From the NCBI GenBank assembly GCA_038049695.1, contig CP142456.1, positions 76,531,422-76,595,421 on the forward strand: 64,000 nucleotides of DNA. Direction: 5' to 3'. Shown here piece after piece: positions 1-13,300 of this stretch; position 1 is the first letter of the stretch; each line of letters begins with the position of its first letter. Both the position numbers and the translations under genes were made by a program. The notes under the pieces were generated by a model that did not search any database, had not been told where the DNA came from, and saw nothing but the letters and a program-made list of their open reading frames with translations. Origin of the DNA: Cinnamomum chago (Eukaryota > Streptophyta > Magnoliopsida > Laurales > Lauraceae).

Positions 1-2152
1 AGTGTGTCAGCATAGTTTCCAATTCAGATCTTATATCACCAATACATCCATGTGTATAGTTGATGAAGACTGATTATATTTGACAGTAGAAATCTGAGAA
101 ACAAACTATTTTAGCAAAATTGAGTTCAAAATATCTGTTTTACTATGGTAAAACAACTGCAATTGGGCCCTAAATGCAATGAATCCTTGCCAAATGTTAA
201 AGGCCGAACAAAGTTAACATTAGATCCCCTTCAAACTAATGGGTGTGAGCAAAACATTTCCTCATGTATTATCTGATACTTTTTTGCTGGACCTACCTAA
301 ATGTATGACAATTAAGAAGGAAAAAACGGGTGGATAGGCTAGCACATGTGTTAGGATTGACCCCAATATCAATACAATATATAGCAGCCCTTGAGTTCGA
401 TCTAAAAAGCATAATAGTTGAATGTCATACAAATTTATTGTGATAAAATTTAATGGTCACTTAAACTAAAATTAGAGTTAATTTAGGATTTCTTTATTTG
501 AAGCAGGCAATTCTAAGGGGACAAGATTGATCATAAGTGGACTATGTTTGATTCATGTGGCCTGGTGGTTGAAGATTGTTTTGCCCTCAAAGGGGCAAAT
601 GTCAACCCACAAATGATGCATCACGGGTGCAGGTTGTTAAACCTATGGATACTAAAATAATATTGTTATTAATGATTTATCCTTTTACAACTAGGTATTA
701 TAGTCATCGCGGCATGAATCTTAATGAGAAAATAAACACTCGAAACAAACATATATGCAACATAAGAAGGAACTAATAAACTATATAATAGAAGATTAAT
801 TTTTTTTAATATTTATTATCTTCAAAACCACTCTAATAAACCATTAAAAGTGGATGTTTTCAAAACATTGGTTTTTCTAGAAGTTTTAAAAGCATACTAA
901 AAAGAAGAGAGAAGTGATACTAACCAATCAGTAAAATGATTTGGGCCATTGTCATCACCATTTGATCATTGGCCACAAAGTCAAAATTCTGACTCTTCCC
1001 ATTACAAGGTCCAAAGCCTGTTTGCAAACCAACAATTGGTTTTCTAGTTGTTTTTAATGAAAAGATCTTTTAATGTGTTGTTAGGGTGTTTGACAAAGAA
1101 GATGGAGTTTAATTGGCAACCATGCTGGTTGCTTGTTTAAGGGCACCTACTTGATGGATGATGCCACCTGATTTTATGGCAAATGGTTTACACAAAAAGA
1201 AATCTATTAATGAGATACATTGTTTCCCATTTCCTTTCACATATTTATTTTATTAGCACTTCTTTTCAAAGGGGTCACGGCAGAAAACGGCCATGGATGA
1301 TCTGAGCTCCAATTATATCTGACCCAAAAAAACTTTTGGGCCTGGTTATGGGTGTAGCTCTATAGTCCAAGACCCAATTGACCGAATATTTTTTCAACAC
1401 ATATGTGGCCCACATTTGATTATTCAATTCCTTTCACATACACCTACTCCCTTTTAGTGGGCACTAGTCCTAATTTAATATTAAATATGTAATTGTTTGA
1501 CTCATCAGATGAGTAATTTTTATGGTGTTGGATATTAAGAATATATCTTATGATCCAATAAATAAACTAGAACACGCAAAATAGTTCTCATACACACACT
1601 GACAATGATTTTATTTAGATCATGCATAAAAATTTTAAAAAGGTAATGAAAGAACAAAAGATTATTAGAGTGCACCTCTTTTCTCGATCTAATAATCTGT
1701 AGAGTAGAAATAAGCTGAGAGGGGTGGAGTAGGAAGAAAAGAGGTGAATCAAATTTGGGATGGAAATGAAGTCGTTGCATAGAGGAGAAAGTGGGAAGAA
1801 AACTTAAGTGGTTACAATATAATTACATGTTGGAAGTGGGAAGAGAAAGTGAGTTGGTTGTGGAACATGAGAAACTTTCGATCAAAATCAGTTGCTGTCA
1901 AAATTTGCTCCAAAACCTTTGGATTTAATATATAGTATAATTGAAACCTTTATTTCTGCCTCCAAAGGAATTAATAATAATAAAAAAATAATAATGGTAT
2001 ATTCATTCTGAAAACACTTCAAGCAATGCTAATTGTACTTCAAAAATAATATTTAAAACTTTTACTGCAAGTGCCCGAAATAACAAAGGATCCATGTCAA
2101 ATTGAATATAACATTTTACAATTATCTCTAATAAATGTAATTTTTTTTTGAA
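1..2152. other. Gene-free AT-rich flank
   Basis: I see no coding exon, RNA gene or clear transposon end here. Short open frames such as those at 576-776 and 1535-1780 have low-complexity or unrecognisable products and no splice or family support. The stretch is AT-rich with runs of A and T and looks like decayed intergenic DNA. Confidence 0.6.
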
Positions 2153-3580
2153 GATTTTACCGAAAAAATCCCCTTAGACTCATTGAAGATCAAAAGGGGC
2201 TTAGAAAGTCTCTATGCACTGCAGTGGTCCTACAGGCCTGATTTGGTTTAGTTTTTTTCAGTTTTTCCAGAGAGGGGATATCGCTGCTCATCTTGCCCTT
2301 TTACAGTCGATCAAAACCCATTTTCCCACTGTTCATCTTCCTCCTTTCCCTCACCTCCTCCATCGATCTAAACCCAACTGATCACAAGCGTTGCTCATCG
2401 ATTCCAATGCTTCCTCTTCCACATCTTTTCACCTTCTAGCAAGCACGCAGAGATCCTAGTTGTATTTTTCATCTTCGTGACTTACAACTCGTCGGAGATC
2501 AAGGAGTGTAGAACATGAAACCCTACCCTATTCCACTATTGTGACGTTTAATATGTGAGGTTTGGGTTTGATATGGAGTTGGAGGAAGGAGGAGGAAGAT
2601 GAAAAACAAGCAGCTGAGGAAGGAAGAAGATGAAAAATGGGTGGAGGAAGGAAGTGGAGGAGGAAGAAGAAGAAATAAGAGCAGGGATAATCGCAAGTGA
2701 GTGGGGATATCCGTGCTCATGACAGGTGCAACTCTCAAATGAGTGTGTTCATCCTTTAGAAAAACTCTGTCATGGGTGGGGATATCGCCGCTCATCACAT
2801 ATAAGCTTTATATATATATTGAACGGAAACATCCCCTCACTTAAAAGATTAAGCTCCTAGTTCATCCATTGGGAAAATCTGTCATGAGAAGGGATATCCC
2901 CGCCTATCATCTATAAACTTCATATATTGAGCGGGGATATCCCCTCACATAAAAGGTTAAGCTCTCATATAAGTGTGTTCATCCTTGGAAAAAAAATCTG
3001 TCATAAGTGGGGATATCGCCGCTCACTCGCGTTTGTCCCCGCTCATTTTTCTTCTTCTTCCTCCTCCTCTTCCTTCCTCCTCTACTCATTTTTCATATTC
3101 TCTCTCCTCCTCTTCCTTCCTCATCCGCTCGTTTTTCATCTTCCTCCTTCCTCCAACTCCAACTCAATCTCAAACTCAAACCTCACATATTAAACATCAC
3201 AATAGAAAAATAGAATAGGGTTTCGTGTTCTACACTCCTTGAGATCCGATAAGTTGTGGGTCACGAAGAGGAAAAATACAACTAGGATCTCCACGTGCTT
3301 GCTAGAAGGTGAAAAAAGGTGGAAGAGGAAGCATTGCAATTGACAGCGAGCGCCTTGGGTTGAGATCGATGGAGGAGGTGAAGGAAAGGAGGAAGATGAA
3401 AAAATGGGAAAAATGGGTTTTGATCGATTATAAAAAGGCAAGATGAGCGGCGATATCCCCTCTTAGAAAATCTAAAAAAAACTAAACCAAATCAGCCATG
3501 TAGGACCACTGCAGTGAATGAAGACTTTCTAAGCCCATTTTGATCTTCAACGAGTCTAAGGGGATTTTTTGGGTAAAATC
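2153..3580. mobile_element. Foldback (long-TIR) DNA transposon, non-autonomous
   Basis: The left arm (about 2153-2715) is the inverted copy of the right arm (about 3005-3580). The arms begin GATTTTACCGAAAAAATCCC on the left and end GGGATTTTTTGGGTAAAATC on the right, and the similarity continues for roughly 550 bp per arm. The arms include a purine/pyrimidine-rich section that yields spurious Ser/Leu-rich frames. The motif GGGGATATC, usually followed by GCCGCTCA, recurs in the arms and the 290-bp centre; GATATC cores lie at 2278, 2706, 2781, 2893, 2936, 3012 and 3452. No transposase frame is present. The terminal GATTTTACCG resembles the ends of the Pack-MULE at 30.4-31.75 kb, so a Mutator-like origin is likely but inferred. 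Target duplications are unclear because both flanks are T-rich. Confidence 0.85.
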
Positions 3581-6500
3581 ATTTTTTCTTTTTTTGTTTT
3601 TCACCATACGTATTCTTTTGCAGTTTCAAAATCACAACAAAACGAGGGTGTGAACAATAGTCATCACGGGTAAGTATTTATCATGCAGTTTTTGGCCAGA
3701 CAGATTCGAATTTCAATAATAATAATTGCAGCCATGGTAGGACCTACCACCTTAAAAATACTCATTGCATCTTCCAATATTGTCCAAATCTCTCTTCCAC
3801 AGAAAGAACATTTTTCCCTGCCTAGATTCGTTTATCAGCCCTGCGTGGGGCCATGGGGTTCTAGCACTTGTGTTATAAAATTTTCTATCTGGTTATCCTC
3901 ATCATGACATGAAAGAGGAACATTGAAATATATACAGAAAAGCAGGTGCCATTGATTCACTTCCTGAGCTTTCCCTTTCGTTCTAACATTAACTTCCCTC
4001 GGTAAAAGAGTAAAATGTGAAACTATACAACTCTTGCGCCAAAGTCCAAAACAAAATGTGCATGGACAAGTTTGTAGTTTCTACATACTCCACATGACTG
4101 AAACGTCACCCCCACGTGGCATGGCATCACTCTGAATAGAGACATTGAGAAATTAACAGACACCGTAACGTGGAAAAGACATCTAGTTTGAGGTAACTAT
4201 ATATGCATTCACCATGGACCATGACACGAGCATTGAGGTTACACTATGCATTTCATAGAAGATGAAAAAAGAAGAGATGGAACTGCTGGAAAAGCAGAGA
4301 TCAGAGTTCTTGGCCCACTTACATGGACTATTCAATAGATAATTGTTTGTTTGCCTTCTTTTCTTTTCTTTTTTCAATGATGTGCGCAAAATTCATTTTG
4401 TGTGGGCAAGTGCAAGGCACTTTTGGTTGTTTGTTTTGATGAGTGAACTTGTTGGAAAATTCCAACTAATATTTGTCCAGTTCTCCCTTTTAATATATTG
4501 GTATTGGTGCTTACCAAAAAGACATATTGGTATTAGAAAGGTATACAAGTGTAGGACCACTTCTTTGTTCTGAAACCAAGATTAGAAGGAATGAAAGATC
4601 AGATTTGTATATCTACAAATCAATCCGTTGGTGGGCAAGTTTAAGTTCATATTTGAAGCCTAAAGAGTTTGATGAGTCTAATATGGTTTCCATTGAAATA
4701 GACTAACTGAGACATTTTTTTTTTTTTTACCTTTTCTACTCTGGTAGATATGCAATTTATAAAGTCACATACACTTCACAAGTTCCTAACTAAAAAGAGC
4801 AACTAGTGGGGATAGACCCCAGTCATCCTTGTGGAAAGGGAGAAGTCTAACCACCAGTTGATAAGTAGTTACATCTCAGATTCACTAGTCTTACCTAAAT
4901 TCTGTATTATATGATTGATCCAGAAATTCTAGATGGGTTGTAAAGTACTAAAATGTTCAGACATCAGTAATATATAGCAGCGCTCTTAAGTTTAGCATTT
5001 TAAGTTTAGATTAAACTTCAAATAGAAGTTGTGTGAGAAGATCTTGTACATTGTGCTTTTAATACTAGTGGAACCATTTGTCTAATCCCAAATTATTTTT
5101 AAGAAATAGGATTTACAGAAGGGCCGGGGCTAATATAAAACTTTTCAAGGAAACTCCAATCCTTTGATGAGGGATAATTGCCCACTCTACACCCTATGAT
5201 ATGAAATCTTATGAATTTCAAAAGTCTCTCATCAATCTTCACCTTTTGACATTTTACTATTCGCTAGTTGGATTCAAGCTAGCCCATATGTAGCAAATTC
5301 CAAGAGATTCAGCAGAATTATATTTTACTAGAAATGTCATTATAAAAGTATGTCTAATGTGTGCTTCCACTAAGTAGAGAATTGAAGTGTGTGGGATTTC
5401 AACTTCAGATTTATTTATTTTCTATAATTGGTGTCATTTGGAAAGTCTATTCTTTTGTCTATTGAATTTAGATTTCGTTTGGAAAATTATCTTTTGGGCC
5501 TATTGGCTTAAAGCTAATTTAAGTAGATCATTAAGTGCTTAATTTAGACAATGTGGAAAAGGTTTTTTTTTTCACTTTTTTCCTACATCGAAAAGTTTAT
5601 GAGAAGATCTAGTTCAATTAGCTTCAAGACCTAATGTCTCCTCTTAAAATGGTAATAGAAATGTAATATTTTCAAGTAGACATCAGCTAGACACTTTTTC
5701 CTTTTTATGAACTCTCTTGTAACTTTCATAATACGACGAGTTTACTTGTAATACTTTTCTATATGAAAGTTTTTCTCATACTACTTTCACAGTATGACAT
5801 GCTTTTTTTTTTTTAATTGAATAAGGGATACCAATTGATTTATTTGTAAAAGGATCTAATAAAAACTATTATATTTTGAATAAATTAAACCACACCGTCC
5901 CTATTTCAATCAAATCAAACATGACAAAAAGGCAATTAAAGCTTAATCAAATGGGTGTCTGAGTGTTGAAGAGAATTTTATCATTATCATCATCATCATG
6001 AAGAGAATCAATGATGAATATGTTAGATTAGCTCAAGGGTCTTTTAGATAAGGAATGAACATGACCTGACCGTCAACGTTTCACTAGATACTTATACCTT
6101 TTATTAAAAATGCCTGCAACTTGTTATATTGGGAAAAAATTAAGATTTTATCCTAAGATAAAAAAAAAGTGTATAAACTTTTTTTTAATGGTTAAATTCA
6201 TTAGAAAAGCTAGTAGTACAAAAGGAAACAAGTATAGAAACTTAACAAATAAGAAATACAAGGATGTGCATAATTCGGTATGTGCTTACATCTATGATCG
6301 ATGAGATCGAATTTTACGGTATTTGGGGAAAAAAGGATACAAAGCTTTCTTTAAACTTTCCTGTCATCTCTGACAAATTCACTGATTTGAATAATGAAAA
6401 TCTAAAATGAGAATCTCAATGGTATATAAAGATTATATCAAATACCCATAGTCCCCCCAAAACATTATAAAAAAATTTAGGAAACCCCCAATTGGGGATG

Positions 6501-7067
6501 GACTAGTGTACAACCTCCCCCACCACCGCAAAAAACAAATAAATAAAAATAGCTCCACCACTACTGGCATCAAATATGTCGGACAAGATCAATTTTTTTC
6601 TAGATCAAATATGTGAACACAAATAAATTAATGCTTGGAAGTGCAAGCCTTTTACAGATTGAAATTCTAATATCTCTTTCTAATTGTTTTTTGAGAATTT
6701 CAAATGTTAGAATTCTGAAATACCCTAAATTCAGTAATTTTTGAATTCTTCTTCATTTCATTCGTACTTGAAATTTTGCCTGAAATTTCCGCATGTCTTG
6801 TATTCTACGATTCTTTTTTGTTTCATGGCTGTTAGAATTTTTCATTGAAACTACGTACTTTTATGCATTGTTGCACGTGGAATCCACTGACTTCTTTAGT
6901 GATTCTGATTATAAGATGGCAAGTGTGCTACAGTATCTAGACCATTCCATGCATGTTAGTTCTTCTCACATGAACACACAATTGAAGTTTTACACATGAA
7001 AGGCGCGTGCATGCCAAACAAGTTAAAATATTTTTGTTTTCCTAGCTTAAGGGCGCATGCATGTCAG

Positions 7068-7107
<40 letters not shown>

Positions 7108-9540
7108 TATTACTTTTGATTAAGTTTATTTACCATGCTCCTATCTAAATGAGCATTATCAAGAATCACAGCTGATCTGCACGCATGAACCCCACAAGAT
7201 GACATAGATGGGAATCTGCCTCTAATGATGATAAGTACGTACCGACGCTGAGAAAGGTAATTCAGACGTGAGAAGTGAGACATGAGACGTGAGAAATGGT
7301 CTGGTAACAGGATTATTGCCCTGTTCATCACCCTCACAGGTTCACACACAATGAAAAAGGAGTAAAAAAAAAAGATGAACAGAACTTCCCAGAGACCCAG
7401 ACTGGAGTGCACTGCACGGTGTCTCAGCAAGCGAGGAGACAGGTGTGGTGGGCCCAAGCAACAACAAAGGCAGAGATATATTTGTTCAAGGAATCAGGTC
7501 AAGTCATGGAGTCTGACAGATTTTTTTGAAAGGAGGAAAAACAAAGAAGGAAAAGGATAATAAGTAAGAATCATGCTCTTCGGCCCATATCTCTGCAGAA
7601 ACTGTTACCCTTTTTAAAAGAAGAAACCCACTTTCTACGTTTTGTTTGTGAGGCATGGAAAAGTAGGACGGAATCGTTGGTTCAGACTTCAGAGGTTCAG
7701 GAAAAGTTGATCAGGGTCAAGCACTCGGAGCCATTTATGTCGTTCTCACTTGATTATTGGGCCTTTTAGGCTTTAGCCTTTATTTGTTGGGCTATCCGCT
7801 ATAGTGTAGAGATTCTCTCTCTAAAGAGAGAGAAGGGTTAAAAAAAAAAACCACAGACACAGTAGAGAGAGGTTTGTAGCAGTCGGCAAGAAACGAGGAG
7901 AGTGGTTTCGGACAGTGTCGGCAGCAAACTCGGGCTGCTCTTTTTGATAAAAGACTAATCACTTTTTGTCAGGTTCGTACCTCACCACTCACCGACTCTG
8001 TCCCTGCTCCACCCTCGTTTCCCCTCTCTCTCTCTCTCTCTCTTCTTTTTATTTGCTTTTACAATGAGAGTGGGGCCAGCTGTTTATTTGGTTGGATCAA
8101 TTTGGAGCTTTTCATCTGTTCCACTTGATATGATATGGATCTATCAGATTGATAAACTGATCGTGGTTGTCCATCAGCAGCATTAAAAATGGTAATGATT
8201 CATTTATGGGGCTATTTTTCATTAAAATACATAAAAATCGAATGCAGTGTATTTATACCATAAATAATTAGAAATGAAGGCATTGGTCAATTTTTATGGT
8301 GTGGACTTCCTTTTCTCACTTTTGCAGGCTTTTTTGAGTGCCAGTACAAGTCCACTAGTTTTACCCATGCTAGACCCGTATGATTTAAATGAGTTGGGTT
8401 AGGGGTATGTTTATTAATACTTTTGCTCTCGTAATAATTTATTTTATATGAAATAAGCTGTAATTGTGTTAGGCTTTTTTTATCCTGCAACTAAGTTGAA
8501 ATATAGAATAAATGTTTGAAATAGGTTTGCCTTGCCTCTAGCTTATTCATGTTGGGTTGAGTTAAACAAGTTGGCCCGGTTTGGATGAAAGTGATGGCTA
8601 TATGAGTCCGGTTGGATTAATCCACAGTGGTTATGTGTGCCATTTTAAAAATGGGTCAAATGTGAGTTGAGGTTTAGCCCCTAAACATTGTAGTCGATTT
8701 GATGGGTTTTCTACCCTTACTCATATATGTATAATATATAACCACAATTCAAGTATTGAGGTCCTCTCACATATAAAAAACAAAACCATAGACAATAGAA
8801 TAGAACTCAAACTCAAATTTTATTCAGCTTCATCGAGTGGCTCTGAACATGTTATAAAATAAAAAAATGGTTCCAAATGTTGGGCTAATGCATTTTTTTC
8901 TCCCACTTTACTTACCTCCTTCAGTTGTTGGGTATTAATGTGAGGTTCGACGAACAAGACGAGATCATGAGATTTGAATGAAGTGTGAAAGAGAGGGCTT
9001 GTTTGATTTTTATTTGAAAAAAACTGATGGTAAGTTTATTGTAGAAGTATAAGAGGCAAAACATGGCCGGCTTGATCCAAAATGGGTACTAGGTCATGGC
9101 TTTGACACCATATTGAATCCAAATAATTACATCTCCATAAACTTGTTTGTATTCATTTCACATATCCCATAAAGAATTCCTCTGCCATAAATAAAAGTAG
9201 TATTATGAAAATATCGCAATAGTATATCATGGTTTGTACAATGCTATGTTCTCAACAACACTGTGACTTCTACAAAATATTGAAAGAAAGTTGTAGATAA
9301 ATTTGGAATACAAATGGGTAAGATTTCAAAAGATAATCTATAAAAATAGTTTTTAAAGTATTATATAGTTATTCTTGTAATTATTCATTCTTTATAATTT
9401 ACTAAAATTAATGCATTTTAATATCACTTTCCCAATGACATCCCAAGAAAACCCTCATCCCCTTATTAAAAAAAAAAAAAAAGAAGAAGAAGAAAGAGAA
9501 ACCCCCAGCCCCTTATAAAAAAAGAAAAAGAAAGAAAAAA
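3581..9540. other. Gene-free stretch
   Basis: No recognisable gene. The sequence is AT-rich with long T and A runs. A CT-rich, leader-like stretch at about 7840-8045 ends in a (CT)n run, and a possible acceptor (TTTTTGTCAG) lies near 7970, but no coding exon follows that I can recognise. The frame at 7110-7457 (minus) has no family features. Confidence 0.5.
7071..7104. repeat. (AG)n microsatellite
   Basis: An uninterrupted AG dinucleotide run of 17 units. Confidence 0.95.
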
Positions 9541-9542
9541 CC

Positions 9543-9998
9543 TCAGGGGGTCTCATAGACCGGGCCACCCGAGCTCGGCCGGGCCCAGCCCACTTTGCGC
9601 TAGGCTTGGTCCTTCAATTATAGTATTATGGCTGGGCTTGGTTTTAAATTTTAGGTCAGTTTAATATATGGGCCGGGCTTTGATTCAGTTGTAGAGAGCC
9701 CAAAGCCCGGGCTGCCCGAATATAATAATGGTGTTAGCAAAAATGATGATATATAGGAATACAAACTCTAGAAGGTTAATGCAAAAATGCATGAAAAGCT
9801 ACCCTCAAGACAATGTAAACTACCCAAATTTTAAATTATAAACCTAATGCGGGATGGGCTCAGGCTTTATGTTGTTCAGGCGGGTTGGGCTTGGGCCAGC
9901 TAGTTAAGGCCCGACTCGGGCCTGTGCCATGCTTGGCCCTACAATTTAGAAGCCGGGTCAGGCCTAGATGTTCATTAGCCCGGGACATGTACACCCTT
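9543..9998. mobile_element. GC-rich hAT-like MITE, degenerate
   Basis: GC-rich subterminal blocks full of GGGCC and GCCCGGG words flank an AT-rich centre. The left end (CAGGGGGTCTCATAGACCGG) and the inverse of the right end (AAGGGTGTACATGTCCCGGG) match imperfectly. It abuts the better-preserved element at 10001-10357 and has the same general composition. No coding capacity is seen. Exact borders are uncertain. Confidence 0.5.
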
Positions 9999-10000
9999 AT

Positions 10001-10357
10001 AGGGGTGCTCATGGGCTGGGCCAGTCAGACCCGGGCCTAGCCCGCTTTGGGTGGGCTGGATGTATATTGAGGGCCCGATTGATAATTGGGCCAGGCTTGG
10101 ATTAAGTGATAGAAAGCCCATAATGCGGCCCGACCCATCTTGTGTAAGAAATAGATGTAATTTAATTCAATTAGTGCTCTAATTCCCACAAAAGTGAAGA
10201 AAAGTCCGGTTCAGCGGCCTGATTGATTAAATAGGCGGGATGGGACCTAACTTTTATAGTCCGTGTTGGGCTTGGGCCCGGCTGGGCCAATATTCCTAAA
10301 GACGGGCCGAGCTTGGATATGCCTTGGCCCGGCCCAGCCTGGCCCATGAACACCCCC
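10001..10357. mobile_element. GC-rich hAT-like MITE
   Basis: The left end AGGGGTGCTCATGGGC and the inverse of the right end GGGGGTGTTCATGGGC form terminal inverted repeats. The subterminal regions are packed with GGGCC/GGCCC words around an AT-rich core. A sister copy with the same ends and phrases lies at 57967-58234. I found no clean 8-bp target duplication. The minus-strand frame inside (10171-10359) is a by-product of the repeat. Confidence 0.75.
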
Positions 10358-13300
10358 ACGGCCCAAATTTGAAGATATCTTAATTTTTTTTTTCAAAATA
10401 ATAATTTCTCAAAAACAATATTTGTGACAGGGCTTGGATCCGAACCCAACCAGTGTCTAAATTTCAAAATTGAACATGTAGTCTATAGCTCTACAAAATA
10501 TGGGAACTTTATTTGATTATTTTCACATCCAATATAAATGTAAATTGCAATTCCAAGAATTCAAAAAGTCATTTGATCACAAATATAAATAACAAATATA
10601 AATGAGATTATTAACACTATAGTGTTTCTTTTTTTCACATAAAGAAAATAGATTATTTCTTTTGTGCTATTATTTTTCCACTTCTTCTTCTCCTATATCT
10701 CTAACACGACCCAAGTCCCTATCCAAGTGAATCGATCCTCTCTCTCTCTCTCTCTCTCTCTCCAACACGACCCGAGTGACCTGTGGATCGGGTTACAGTG
10801 AGTTTTGTGCATGTTGTTTGATTCAGTCACTTTATAGTTGCATGTGGGGATATGGAGATGCCTACAAGTGGATTGGTAGAGTAGATCAAAATGTTCTTAA
10901 TTCTTTCTTTTTTAATTATTTGTTCCATATGTAGAAATAGTATTTGGATATGTCCAATAGAGGGTAGCAATGGGCCGTCAAGGAAAAGTGTTGCGATGTT
11001 GGTTGATGGCCCATCAAGAGAAATGGGTAAAATGAAGAGAACGTAGTTGGAAGTAGTATCAATAGATTTGAAATTTGATGAATTGGGTCAAAATAGATTA
11101 TAATGAAAAACTAGAATTAATGTTAGTGACTCCAACTTAGTTAGTACAAGGCTTTGATGATGATGAAAAAATATTATATATTTAATTAAAGATGTGAATA
11201 TGTAAGTTTTATGTTACCCTTTTTTCATTGTCTTTTTTATATTACATATTTTTTTAATCTTTTTTACCCTTGTTTTCTATCACACCGTCTTTCTAAAATG
11301 CTCGCATAAGAGGAGAATTCTCATTGTAAAAGCATCGCACATCAATTTCCAATCAAAGAGCATTTCTGATTTAATGGCACTAAGACAAATCATGATCAAA
11401 ACTTATACAATCCAATTTACAACTCATATTGTTAACTATTGAAAAGTTTTTGCTTTTGGTCCCTTCAAAACAACATTCGTGGGACTAAAGTGAAAACTCC
11501 CAAAAAGTTGAGCCCAAAAATTCTAGAGATAGAAGAACCAAATTTCCTGTGTGTAAGTTCCAAAAACAACATGAATTGAGAAACTATGTTGTAGACCATC
11601 TATGGTTTCTTTTTCCTCTATACTATTTTGGAATTTTAACCATGGATTATTCAAACATGCCACTTGGAATCAGCAGCTGATTTTGAAATAAAGAACACTG
11701 TTGCCTTTTTAAGAATTTTCACAAACGAACAAATATCAAGTTTCACATCGCTATCATCTTTCTTTGTTGGTCATTACATGGCATACTAATAATATAAAAC
11801 AACATTGGAAAAAGTTGGTTAGGGAGCTACTTTGCCACAATGCATGCTCAATTAACCCATGAAGATCTCCCTGTCTATGATATGATCTTTGAAAGACAAC
11901 CCACATCATCTATCTTTGTGCTCATTGGTTTTTAATATGGAATGTGTGGTCATCTTCCATAAAAGCATTGTCCTTTCTGTTCATCAGTCTATGTCTATCT
12001 TGTATTGATTGGAGCAACAGGTAATGGTGCTTCCTCACATTTCCATGCCCTACGGCTACACCTCTTGTGGTCCAAACCAAACCAACATCTGGGTTGCCTA
12101 ATTTTTCCACTTCCTTATCAAGCATGAGAAGATATGGTTGATCCTTGAGTACTGATGGATAAAACTACCTCATAGAGTCATGACATGGACTAATACCTAC
12201 CCAGATGATCATGTCTCCCAACACCACCTTTAACGCATGCTTCAATTTGTGGATAATGATTCTAGGATTAATATAATCTCTTTTTACTAAGCATTGGGTT
12301 TAAAGATTAATTCATAGCTCACTAGTCTAAAAGGTCAAGTGGCGTGCCAAAAACAGGTGGATGCATTGCTGTTACATTTAGGTGTGACCCAAGTGACTCC
12401 TTGTCTTCATCAAGCCGAGTTGACTCACTTTGATTCAGGCAAGTAAAAACGACTTTTGAAACATTGGGTCTGAGTCGATCAGATATGTGCTGGATTCCAT
12501 TTAGTCTTATGTACAATTTAAAGGTCTTAAAAGGCTGACTCGGCCCAGTATAAATTGTTACTGCTGTGGTTGGACTTGGGGCAAGTACTTCACCTCTGGA
12601 TTGGACTAAGACCCGATATCAGGCCCATGGACTGGATTTGGTTCTAAATGCCACACCTGATCATTGAATAGGCTGGGCTTGGACAACCCTTGGTGCATGA
12701 TTAGATATTTAAGTTGGAAAAGAGAGAGTTTTTCAAATTTGAGACTTTCTCCAAATGGCATCCCTCTATCCAATTCTCTAAGTAATCCTTACAGCTCATT
12801 GCATGTGATTAGACATAGCTCCAATGGATAGTCCAAAAGCCACCAATATATACAATCAACCTTAGGTAGATCACATGTGCCACATGCCCCTCTACTAGAA
12901 ATGCTACTTTATACAAAATCAGAACCTAACAAAGGTCTAACCACTTGTGTAACATTGTTTTGGGCCATTCCTTTTTTAAGTATCATGGATAAGGATGAAA
13001 ATGGGGTCATTGTTCTATTCCCTAGAAGTCACCATGAATTGTGACGTTTCAGAGATCCTACCAAGACACAAAAAAAAGGCATTGGCATGTTGGTTTTGAC
13101 AATAATGGGTGGGATCTTCTCACATGGAAAAGGAACAAGGAATCATATGATCTTTGCCTTCTCTCTATGGTCTGTTTCCTTTGGCTAGACGATTCCAACT
13201 TGTCATGATCCTCTCCTTTGCACCCTTTTCCTTTCTCCTTTAACTTTTTTCCTACACTAGCCTCTCATTGACAACTATCTTTCTGTCACTTCGAAAAGCA

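Noticed and set aside
2523..3441. Several Ser/Leu/Phe-rich open frames on both strands
   Set aside because: They are translations of purine/pyrimidine-rich arms of the foldback element.
4780..4870. tRNA-like or SINE sequence near GGGGATAGACCCCAG
   Set aside because: No pair of A and B boxes with proper spacing and no cloverleaf.
7840..8045. Leader exon of a gene at about 8 kb
   Set aside because: CT-rich leader-like sequence and a possible acceptor exist, but no downstream coding exon could be found.
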